Shown: one piece after another, positions 1-11,500 of the stretch
How the letters are laid out: every line of letters starts with the position of its first letter
How positions within the stretch are numbered: position 1 is the stretch's first letter
Assembly: GCA_029379385.1 (NCBI GenBank)
Contig: CM055617.1
Span: forward strand, 9,176,001 to 9,240,000
Direction: 5' to 3'
DNA length: 64,000 bases
From: Quillaja saponaria
Taxonomy: Eukaryota; Streptophyta; Magnoliopsida; Fabales; Quillajaceae
Program-made: the position numbers and the translations under genes
Notes under the pieces: model-generated
The model's database searches: none
What the model saw: only the letters and a program-made list of their open reading frames with translations
Told to the model about the DNA's origin: nothing

Positions 1-530
1 ATAACCTATATTGGTTCTTTTTAGCTGAAAAAGAAAAGAAGAATGTTTGCATGGGACAATTATTGGTCAACAACTAATACTTAGAAGGATGACTTGAATA
101 TAGTATTAGTACTTGATGAGATTCAAATCGAAATTTGATGAGTTAATGCCAAAAACCAGTAAATATGCCCTCTAGTGTTAAAAATCAATTAAACCAAAAG
201 AAAGAGCTTATTTAATCTCTTATGTGTGACTCCAAAAATGGGATTCGAATCTCACTAGTCTTTTTTTTTTCTTCGAAAATGACTCCCTCATGTCCTCATC
301 ATCATACCTTGTGCTGAAATATACAAGGGTATATAATTTTTAGATGATATTATAAACTGAAACAGACCACCCATTTCGTAGATCAGCAGAAGCTTCCTAA
401 GACAGAATATGGTGTATTCAATGTGGAAATGAGCAAAGAGAAGTCAATACTCAATATGTAATAAGAAATTCATATGCTCTAGAACTACAAAGTTTATAGC
501 AGATCAGCATTTCCTTGCAAAGAAAAGTTA
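1..530. other. 3' flank of the first receptor kinase gene; no gene seen
   Basis: AT-rich DNA downstream of the minus-strand receptor kinase stop codon, probably including its 3' untranslated region. A short stretch around 240-255 resembles a tRNA-type B box, but no matching A box, tail or target-site duplication was found. Nothing else could be supported. Confidence 0.5.
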
Positions 531-3500
531 TCACTTTCGAGCTTCCAATAATGTAATACTCATAGCATTGTTACTATAACACTCTTCCTGACTACACTGA
601 TTTCTGGAATTTTCTCCGAAAAACCCAGGCTCCTTTGGTTCCAGCAATATCATACTATCATTGCCCAACATGAAAACAACAGATAACATTGTTGGTCTGT
701 CATCTGGGAACTTTTGCACACACAAGAGACCTACATGCATGCACCTTAATAGTTCAGATGGGACATATGAATGGTCCGAATTACTATCCATGAACTCCAA
801 GGGCCGCCGTTCTTTCCATAGTATCCATGCCTAGAAAGACCAACATTAAGTTGTATTCACTCAGTTAAAAATTAGAAATTGTAAGAGAAGTAAGCTTGAC
901 TTTAACATAAAGAGAATGAAAAAGCATATGTTTGACCAACTTACTTGCCCTAACAGATTTTGGTGGTGGTCTGGATGGTCAAAATTTTTATTTTTTATGC
1001 CACTTAATATCTCTAACACTATTACTCCAAAGCTAAAAACATCAGACTTTGCAGAAAAACGTCCATTGATTGCATACTCAGGAGGCATATAACCACTGCA
1101 TATTTTCAGCAGGCATTGTTAGGTTGTGTTATAAAAAGCTATAATCTTACCACTCTCTATGACTTACTATGTCCCAGCAATTCTTTTTGTTTTTGCTTCA
1201 GACTGATCTCCTCGGAAAGTATGGGCCATGCCAAAATCAGAAATTTTGGCATTAAATCTGCTATCTAATAGCACATTACTGGTTTTCAGATCCCTATGAA
1301 TGATAGTCAATCTGGAATCTTGATGAAGATAAAGCAATCCTCGAGCTATCCCCATAACAATATCATGCCGTTTCTTCCAATTCAGGGTTGAGCTTCGTCG
1401 TGGATCTGGACAAGGTCACAGCATGGCCTCTCTTAGTATTTATTTAGTTAGAGAAGGAACACCCAGGAAATATGCTGGTAGAGTTTCTGATAGTTACAAG
1501 GAATCTGTGACGGCCTTGACAAATCAAATACATGAATTAGAAAAGTAGACTTACCAAAGATGAAGTTGTCCAAGCTTTTATTAGACATGTATTCATATAC
1601 TAATATTCTTTCATTTCCTTCAATGCAACCACCTAAAACCCTGACAAGATTCCGGTGTTGAAGATTGGTAACCAATCTAACTTCATTCATAAACTCTGAA
1701 ATGCCTTGTTTAGAAGTTCTTGATAGCCTTTTCACAGCTACTTCTTGACCATCAACTAACTTACCCTAAACAGAGTCATGGACAATAAAATTTCAGGAGA
1801 TAAAGGTCTTGTTGTGCAACATCAAAGATATGAGAAATTACCTTGTATACGGGACCGAAACCCCCTTCCCCAATCTTATTATCAGCAGAGAATTTGTTTG
1901 TTGCCTCTAGAATTTCAACTATATCGAAGAGAGGCAGTTCAGGTTCTTCTCTGTGGATTCTACTGCCTGAAACTTGAAAGAAAGATTTTCTTCAATAATT
2001 ATGTCTGAAGCCTTCGACCTATATTATTGTGACCATACATATTGACTAATAGAAGTATTAAGTTGAAGGGATACATTATGTGTAATCCTTGGATATCCCT
2101 AGTCTAGGTTAGTATGAAGTTTAGTTCTGGAACTCCTGGTACAGATCTCCTGGTCACATATGTGAGTTGGTTATCTTCAAACTAGTAAATATAAATTTTG
2201 AGAGAAGAGTAAAGAAAAACATCCAAGATGCTAATTTTCTAATCAAATACTCAAATAAGTTTTGACCCCATTTGTTGACATAAGCCTTTACGGAGTGCCA
2301 ATTCTCCCAATAAAACACATAGCTACTCTAGCAATTATTTGTTTTCAACAGTAATTTCCCTTGCCAAAAAGAGATATAAGTAACTATTATCCAGAACCAC
2401 TGCAGTTTTTGCTAAGAGCTAAGACAGCCGTACACTAAAGAAATTGAATTAATGGAGTCTCACCTACACGTGCATTCTTCTTTCGTTCTTTGTTCCTCTT
2501 TCTGACAAGATACATAACGGAAACCAAAACAAGCATCCCCGCCAAAGTCAGAGATATAATTAGCACCAAGGCTTCCTTTTTCTTTCTTCTAGCATCAGTA
2601 ATTGAATCTTGACATGCATAAAAGAAGGGGGTGAAAACAAACATAAATTCTAAACACAAAATCTTCAAGAAAATGAAGTCTTCAATGTGGCAAAGGTTTC
2701 TGTAAAACAGTATTTAGAAAAGAGAGGAGTATACAATTTAATCAAGCACAAAGTTTGCTAAAGCAACATTTTTTTATAGAATAATCCCAACAAGTATGTA
2801 CAACAAAAGCATATATGGAAGCAGTTGCCTGTACAACAAAGCCAGTCCAAAGTCCGGATGCAGGAAGAGTGTTGCGGTAGGTTGACTGCCAACACAAAAC
2901 TTTGTCCAAACTCATGAATACGAACTGAAGGCAAAACTCATAGGGGCAATCCCCTATAAAAAAGGCTTAGAGAGAACTTAGCCAATGATAGGAATGAATG
3001 GAGCAAAAGAATTCATTTGAAGGATCCCAATTAGTTCTATGAGGATCCATGTAGCCGACATATTGATATGGAATTAAGGTTTGTGGTTGTTGCTAGCTAT
3101 AAGGTCTAGTTTTTGGCTTTCCTTATAAGGATGGGAGTACAACAGATCACCCAACAAATTTGAAGCTGTTATTTATCAATTTTGAGAATTCTAAAACTAG
3201 AAGAAGTGAACTCATAGGATCTGACTAATTGCAACAGATCAATCAGTTAGACATGATTTTAGATTGGCACAAAACAAAAACTAGTAATACTGCATCAAAG
3301 GATTGTGCAAGTGATTTCTTATTTTATTCACTCCCATTTGACAATAAATTTTTGGTATATCTAATGATAGCCTTTTTTATCCCAAGATAAGTATAACGAA
3401 TTCCCTCAATTTACATATTGTGAGGACACTGAAAATTGTGATACCAAAGTAAATACATTGTAAAGGCAACATTATGGGCCACATTAAAGCAGAACAAGCA

Positions 3501-4787
3501 CATACCTATTTCTGAAGCAGCTAACCTTAAGTAGAGATCCAATTGTACATTGTCACTAGCTCCACTCGTAAGCAGCCTAATGTCAATCAGGTCCCCGTAC
3601 CACAGCAAGCAACCATGTGGCCCTCCATCCACACCAGAGTTGGCATAAGCAGTGCAGGAACAGTTCTTCAAGCACTCCAACTTACAATCTCCGAGACTGA
3701 AGTTATTATTTATCCAAAACTGCAACAAATTGGGCAATTTCACCTTACTTAGTTTTAAAAATCCATCACTTTCTGTACAGTTTAATTGTGTTCTCCTCCT
3801 GCACCCACTGCTCCAATTGAATGCATCCCATTCATCTTGTAATTTAGGAATGAAACCTGTCAAGCAGTCGCAGTAAACAGGCACGTCGGTAAGTCTGCAA
3901 ATACCATTTGGCCCACAAAATTCATAAGAGTCACAGGTATCTTTTCTTATCTCATACAACTTAATCCACTCCAGAGTTTCATTGGCCCATAAAAACCGTT
4001 CTACTAATCCATTTTCTTTCACCACTAGCCTTGTAACTCTATCTCCAGGTCCATCCATATAAGATACTTCATCACCTGTTATGTTTAATACTGGCATGAA
4101 GGCTCTAAAAATTTTGAATGGGTAGGAATTAAAAACAATACCATTCCAGAGCCCAGTTCTGAATTTTATGTTTGATTCCTCGCGAATAACCAGTTGAGGA
4201 ACTCCAACAAAGTCAAAACCATAGGTAAAGTTTCCAAGAGAAGGGTCATTAGCGCTCTTCCAAGAGGTCAAGTATCGATGCAGACCAGTTCTCTTATCCC
4301 AACCAATCTTCAAGCCTGCTATTAATGTATCAGATGGATAATCAAAGCTCTGCCATACATAACTATCAGGATTACCATAATTTCCATTCATCACAACTAA
4401 ATTTCCAGAATCTAAGAGCTTTGCAACCGGCTCATGTATTAGTCTTGAAGAACTTGTGGACCATATAACGTTTTCCGCTCCATCAAGAAGTACAAGCTTT
4501 CCATCAGCACCGATGATTATCTGGCCACGCGTGTCATTGAGCGGGCTCTCTCTGTTTGCAACCCATACAATTGTTTTTGGCATGATACCCTTGTACCATA
4601 TCCCCACATAACGGTTGTTTGAGCTTCCTGGGCTGAAGAATCCTAGAATAAAGCTTTCTCCAGAAGATATAAGCTCCTGCCCATCTATAATGGATTCTTT
4701 TGGAGTTAAAGTATCTGCTGCATATGACAATTTGCATAAGTTAGATAAAGAAACATAATAAAATAGAAAGATCAAAACTTTCTCCAT
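531..4787 (-). CDS. G-type lectin S-domain receptor-like Ser/Thr kinase, intact, 7 exons
   Basis: Exons on the minus strand: 4787-3506, 2607-2464, 1966-1842, 1765-1555, 1405-1168, 1095-945 and 830-531. All introns are GT..AG with compatible phases, giving 816 residues, the usual family length. Residues 1-23 are a hydrophobic signal peptide. The bulb-type lectin domain (about 25-150) carries [11 protein letters not shown] and [11 protein letters not shown]. The S-locus glycoprotein and EGF-like part has [13 protein letters not shown] near 285-297. The PAN domain (about 340-425) has the cysteine cluster [15 protein letters not shown]. Exon 2 gives the single membrane span followed by a basic stop-transfer stretch. 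The kinase has [28 protein letters not shown] and PPEYA, so it is an RD kinase with all catalytic residues. By family it is a plasma-membrane receptor that phosphorylates Ser/Thr; the ligand is unknown. The usual Arg after DFGMA is His. It resembles the At4g27290 type. Confidence 0.93.
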
Positions 4788-7700
4788 ATTTTTTTTTTCT
4801 GCCTGCTAAAGCAGTTGTAACGTGTAAGTAAACATATCATTAGCCACCAAATAAATAACAAGATTATCTTTCCAAATGGAAAGGAAAATGGAAGAGAAAT
4901 ATTACTAAACAACTCAAAGTCAGAGATAATATAAATGAATAATTTTTGAAAATAAAAGTTAAAAAATTAATGCACATTTGTCCAAGTTTATTTGACTTAG
5001 ACTTGACGATATGATAGAAAAAGGATTGTAGTGTTCACAAAATCAATGGTGGACCTATTCTTCAAATGAAACATGCTAAAGTATTTCAAATGACTTTATT
5101 GCAAAAACTATTGATTAAATAATTTTTCAAAGGAAGTGGTCACCTTAGCATAATCATTAGCACATACAGTAATTCCATATTTTTGAAATTTTAACATTGC
5201 ATACGGAAAACAAGTAAAAGATCGGTTTTTACAATTAAATATATTGAATTTCAGTGCAAAGCCAACCTACATATGCTTCAAATAAAAGAGAAAACACAGA
5301 TTTTATAGCTGGCCAGGCCTTTGCCGTTTTACTAGTTACTTCATGGCTTTTCTTTCAGGCACTTGATGAATGAGTCTCCATAACTCATAAAAACTGAAAC
5401 ACCTTTCAGCACATAATCCTTCTTGCTTAGCTTGGAGGCAGTGAAAAAGTCCCATTGTCTGAACCCAGAAGTAGGAGAGCAGATAACATTGTCGCTTCTT
5501 AGCCTGTCTTAGTCGTTAGACACAAAAGAAGCTCAGATATATCACATCAAAATACTTCAGCTAAAAGGAGATGGGTATTTTACTGAGAGAATCCATTAAT
5601 TCATTCCATGGGTAACCCTTTATTTTCATAATTTTCTACACTGGAACAATTAAATACTACCAAAATCAAACTAGAAATTTGATGAAATACATTACAAAAT
5701 TGAGAAACGAAGTATTATGGCAATTACTTTATTAAACCAAACGAAGAAAAAATTTCAATTATAAACTCACATTTCATGGAAGGTTGAGGTGGTCATGATG
5801 AAGATGATAAAGATGCCCCCTTTTCCCAATTTCACTGAGCTGAAATGTAGTATCTGTTATAGTTACGGCCATTCTTGCAGAGTACTATGACATTCTATGG
5901 TTAAAAAAACAACTTTGTTGAACCAAACATTTCTGGGTTTGACAGGATAGTCATATTGACAATGAAGCAGAGCTAGATAATACACGACTGAGTTGGATGC
6001 GTTAAGGAAGGAACACTTGCAAGGTTTTGGGTTCCCCTCAATCCTCATTGTGATTAGGGATTGAATTATTTTTATTCGGATTCAAAATTGAACAATATAA
6101 TATTGGGATTCTGATTCAAATGGAATAATATCTTATTGGATTTGGCATTAGATGAATAATTTTTTGTAATATCCAGATTCAAATTTAATTTCATATTTGA
6201 AATAATATAATTTTTATTAAAAAATTAAATAAAGAGTTACATTTTTTTTTCCCTAAAATTATTCTTAAAAATTTGAATACTCAAAATTCTATTAAAATTT
6301 GAATTTCAATTTAAAGTTCATTAAGTATTTAAATTTAAATAATGCATTATTTGAAAATATTCAATTTGAATTTTATATGGTTATTTAATTTAAAACTTTA
6401 GAAAAAATAATATTTGAAAGTGATATGTATTGTGAAACGGGGAATAATATATTAAACTTGAAATCTCTCTTATATATAAGAATGATATGTTCTTCTTATC
6501 TAATGATTTTTTTTTCTCTTAAAAGTATGTTTTATTATAAAATAAAAAATTTGGCCCTTGATCTATATATATTATTCTTGAAGAACAAAAGGGTATCCAC
6601 ATGCGAATATATGTTAGTGGAAAACTCAGTTAGGTTGGAAATTATAGTTTTATAGGTTCAAAATTGAAGTTTTAACTTAAAAACACATGTATGCCACTAT
6701 GTGCGTGGCTAGGCTGAGTTATTTAAGTTATTCCAGACACGAAAACCTTCATAAAGAGTGAATAACCCTACTAGAATCTCTCGGACATTAAACAATGTCT
6801 AGATAAAATGAATTGTGAAGGGTGGGCAAAACTCAAATTACTTCATCAACTGTCAATTGATTTACTTGTATCATTACATATTACTTATTTTCTGGTTATT
6901 GACTAAGTTACTTTCACACCATTAGTAATAGGAAAGCAACGTAGCATTTCTTTTTGTAAACTGTTCTACTCCATTATACCAATATTTTTCTGACTTAAAG
7001 CATGTGATGATGATGACTCGTGAACTAGAAAAGTCTAATTCATAGCCATCTCTTGTAGAATCGAGGCAGCCATTTTGAATTTTTGACCCTTTGGACTATG
7101 GTTCCCATTGCTATAGCATGTGCATAGACAATATCAAACTTCTTAACCAGGAAGAGAATGGATGCAGGGTTTGATGATGAAGACAGTTCAATCCTGTTAT
7201 ATGTTAAATATTTGACTATTGTAGTTCAAACATGTTTACCTAACATAACAGGGCTTCAAGATTGAGGTTTTACATTGTGTAATGAACAAGATGTAGACTT
7301 GTTTAAGAAGTCATATTTGTTAGAGATGCTTCCATGTAATAACTTCTTTAATGAACCTTTTTCATTTTCAACAAATCAACTTCTATTTCTTCAAGGCACC
7401 AAAAAATTTCAAAGATGAGGAAGAGAAACTTGCCTCAGTTGTCAACAGACCTTTCAGGGATTAATCTTAGAAATTCAGGCAATAAAAAATAGTTGAACGA
7501 AAAGACAGTTTGTGCTGCTAAAAAATAAAAATATAAAAAGATTCTTTTTTTAAAAGAAACTAGTTATAACTTCAGCATATCACTGTCTGAGGGAGATGAA
7601 ACTTCCTGGTATGGTACCTAGTAGAAATAACTGGTAAACTATATAAAAATCAATATAAAAAAAAACTACATCTGTGGGGAACAAAATTGATGTCATTTTT

Positions 7701-8562
7701 ACCACAATTCACCCATCCCCACTCACCAAACCAGAAAATAAACAAAATAATAAGAGGAACAATATCTGCAGTATGCTTGCAAGGAATCTTAAAGAATGTT
7801 GAGCGCTATAATTTACATCTCAATTTCATCTTCGTCAAACCCAAACAGCCAGAAACAATTCCCTCATTTAGAAATAAATCACTGAACAATCAAGTAGCAA
7901 CAAAATAGTAGTAAGCAAATACTCATAATAAACACCAAGTATCAACATGGAAATCAACAACAGCAGTTTCTGTGACTTTACAACAGTGAAAGCAACAAAA
8001 GTTCATGTTTCTTGTACTGGTTTTCCTCTAGTGGCTATGCAAGTTAGTTGACTAATTAATGCAAGTAATTATTTGGTCATTATATTAAGCTTCTATTATC
8101 AAGACTATGAATCTTGGGAAAGTTTTCTAAAAGGAAAAAAGGTGCAGAAAATATTTCTTAATTATTACGAAGTTGGAGAAAATGTCATTATAAAATTGTC
8201 AAAAGATAGTTGCTATCATAAAGATGCTGGTAAGAGAAGATGAAAAATCATAAAATGAGGTGTTAGAAAGTTTAAAGAACGATAACTGACTATCTCCATT
8301 TATACTCAGTAAAGACTAAAGAGGTCCTCGCTGCTAATTAAAAGAAAAGAAAAAAGAGCTATGAGGTTAACATAATCCAACTTTAGCATAATGAGATGAA
8401 ACATCTACGTCTACCAACTTTATGAAGCGCATCTGAGCTGTGATAATTTGCATTGGTGTAGCTAAACAAGTTACGGATGACAAAAAAAGAGAATCTTTGC
8501 ATCAAAACTTTATGATATGCTGTAAATGTACTTTCTCTCTTTGGAATATAAAATCAATCCTT
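4788..8562. other. Intergenic, AT-rich, no gene supported
   Basis: About 3.8 kb between two receptor kinase copies. The promoter of the gene starting at 4787 must lie in its left part. Open frames here (for example 5863-6048 and 7687-7908) are short, resemble no known protein and have no coding signature. A short imperfect inverted repeat lies at about 7193-7253 (CTGTTATATGTTA against a reversed CTGTTATGTTAG). No transposon ends were recognised. Confidence 0.5.
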
Positions 8563-11500
8563 CTATCGTCCATTTAAGGCTGCAACAGTTACCTCATTTG
8601 CAGTATGAGGATTTTGTCCACCTGAAGACACATTTCTGCCCATTGGCAAACTTTCACTACAAAATCCAGGTTCCTTGGGTTGGGGATCTCTGAGCTTCCA
8701 TTCATTAACTTAACCATCACAGACGACATTGTTGGTCTCTCTTCAGGACTTTCGTGCACACACAAAAGACTCACCTAGATACATCTCAGCAGTTCTTCCA
8801 TAGAAAATGACCCTTCTATGTGCGAATCCAATAATTCTACAGTCTTCCCTTCACTCCACAGTTTCCATGCCTGAAGCAACAACATTCAAATGTGTCACAG
8901 CACACACTTTAAGTCCTAAAAATAAGAAAATTTTAGTTGATAACTGATCCATAAGTGAAAAGTAGATATATTATGCACTACATGTCCAATTAGGTTAAGA
9001 TCATGGCCTGGGTGGGAAAAGACCCAATTCTTCTGGCCACTTATTATCTCCAACACCAACACCCCAAAGCTGAACACATCTGATTTCACTGAGAAGTACC
9101 CATATAATGCATATTCCGGGGGACATGTAACCACTGCAGGCAGAGAGAACATTTCAGTATCTATTTGTGAGAATATGATGTGAATTATTCATACAGAACT
9201 TACCATGTCCCAATAGCTTTCTTGGTCATTTCTTCTGTCTGATCTGCTCCAAAATTTCTGGCAACACCAAAATCAGAAATTTTAGGGAACATCTCGGCAT
9301 CTAGCAGTACGTTGCTTGTTTTCAGATCTCTCTGAACGATTCTTAATCTGGAGTTCTGATGAAGATAGACAAGTCCTCGTGCAACCCCAAGAATGATATC
9401 AAAGCGCTTCTTCCAAGTCAGTAGTTTTCTTCTAGCTTGATCTGAGAGATGTTAATATTCATGAGAGTTCAAGCCAGGTCCTTGGCAAAAGGTAACAATT
9501 ACTTATAGTATTCTTTTCTAAAAGAAAAAGTATTGAAAGTTATAGATGCCAAACTGAAAAGGAAATAGTCCAAGCTTTTGTTAGGCAAGTATTCATAAAT
9601 TAGAATTCGTTCTTGTCTTTGAATGCAGCATCCCAGTAATGTTACAAGGTTATGGTGTTGGAGTTTGGCAATTAAAGTTACTTCATTCTTAAACTCTTGA
9701 AGACCTAGGCTAGAATTGTTTGCAAGCCTCTTTACTGCTATTTCCCATCCATCTGCTAGCACACCCTACAAAATACTGACCACTAGCAATAACGTTCCAA
9801 TAACAAAGGAACGAATTCCACACTTCTTTAATCTTGTGTGCATATTTTCACCATATAACACTGGAAATGGAAAATTACCTTATAAACAGGACCATAGCCA
9901 CCTTCTCCAATCTTATTTTCCGAAGAGAAATTGTTTGTGGAAGCAGATATGGTATGAAGATCAAAATATGGTAGTTCTAAGCTATCCTCTGGGTGTTCTT
10001 CTTCATAAGCATTAATTGATATCCCTGCACTGTGACCTGTCACGGGAAAGGAAAAAAGGTAAAAGCGGAAATGCAGATTCATCTGTCATGTCACACTGTT
10101 AAGGATCATCCAGTAAATGCAGCTATTGCATATGTTGCAATTGCCATTAACAGTTTCCTAATGAAAAAGAGAAAAGAGGGATGACTGAAAACCTTGCAAT
10201 GTCCATGTGTCACATTGGAATTATAACAAATTCTTTTTTAGTTGTCTTTTCAATTTTTTGAGATCTTTCAATTCATTGAATTCATATTATTTTCTGATGA
10301 AATTTTACACCAAGGTAAATATAGCAAGACAGATCATGTTGTATAATCACAGTTGAAAATAGATTATTAAAAACTTTTCCACCCCCTTAAATAGACTGGG
10401 AACCATAAGCAGGGTGCATGGTTAATTTGTATCTATTAATGTTTTTAATTGTTTGGGCAAGATACAATCACAAGTTGCACTTTACTTCAACTAGTATGCC
10501 ATATTTAATGGGAAAGGTTACAAAAATCTCTCAGATTTCTCCTAAGTTCTGCAAGTCTGTGAAACTCTTGAAATCTGACGGAAGAAACACACTTATGAAG
10601 TACTTAAGGGAAAGAGTAGTGATCTAGTTTCAAACAGCCTATCCATATGTTTGTAGTGATCAGTACTTAATAACATGATTAGCCAAGTAACGCTCACATT
10701 TTAACTTATCAGAAAATCTATTTCTCATCCACCTTTTCCTCCTGGATTCATATGTAATTTCTCAAATTGAGAGCTGATACTCATTAAAGGCATCAAAAAA
10801 CAAATTTCAGTTTCAAATGAGATTGAAACCTTATTTGGTTTTACTAATTGATAGATTTGGTACTAATGGAAAGGTGAAAAGAAATTCATATAAGAAAGAA
10901 TATGGTGAATCACTATAAAAAAAATTTCTCGTCATAGTAGCATTCTCCGACCTTGCTAGAAACAACGGTGCCAATTGATGTTCCTAAGACATATATACAG
11001 CAGTAGAGAGGTGAAAAGTCCTAATCTGAAATTCCAACATTCTCCTAACATCTCCTAGTAAGTGCTATTTCCAATTGGAATTTCATAAAAGAGACAAAAG
11101 GTAGATGAGAAAAATTGGCATAGCTATTGAAACTTCTGTAAAGCTGGAGAACTTTCTATATTTGAGTTTTAAACTTAAAACCTGCTACGTTCTTAACTAA
11201 CTCATATCTCTTAAAAAAATTAAATTTAATCCTTATTTTTAACAAATATAACATGTCCATAAAGAAACTAGCACAGAACAGGAATAAGCTCATAAATCAC
11301 CATTTGTATCTGGCATTCCATGAAAGGTCCAATGCGAATAATAGTGTTCAATTAACCATACATAATACTACTCAACAAACAAATGTTCGTTCACTGATTG
11401 TTTTAATGTAAGGGAGACACCATTGCCAATATTAGTGTTCTTTTTTTCTTTTATCGGGGGAGGGGGAAGGGGGAATAAACCCCCAAGTAGACCTTAAAGG

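Noticed and set aside
235..260. B-box-like GGGATTCGAATCTCA possibly marking a tRNA gene or SINE
   Set aside because: No cloverleaf could be drawn, no A box at the right distance and no flanking duplication.
7193..7253. Imperfect inverted repeat that could be a small hairpin RNA
   Set aside because: The stem is short with mismatches and no mature-miRNA-like segment is evident; it cannot be told from chance in AT-rich DNA.
5863..8000. Short open frames in the first intergenic region
   Set aside because: They are under 80 codons, have no recognisable motif and lie in AT-rich DNA; frames of this size are expected by chance.
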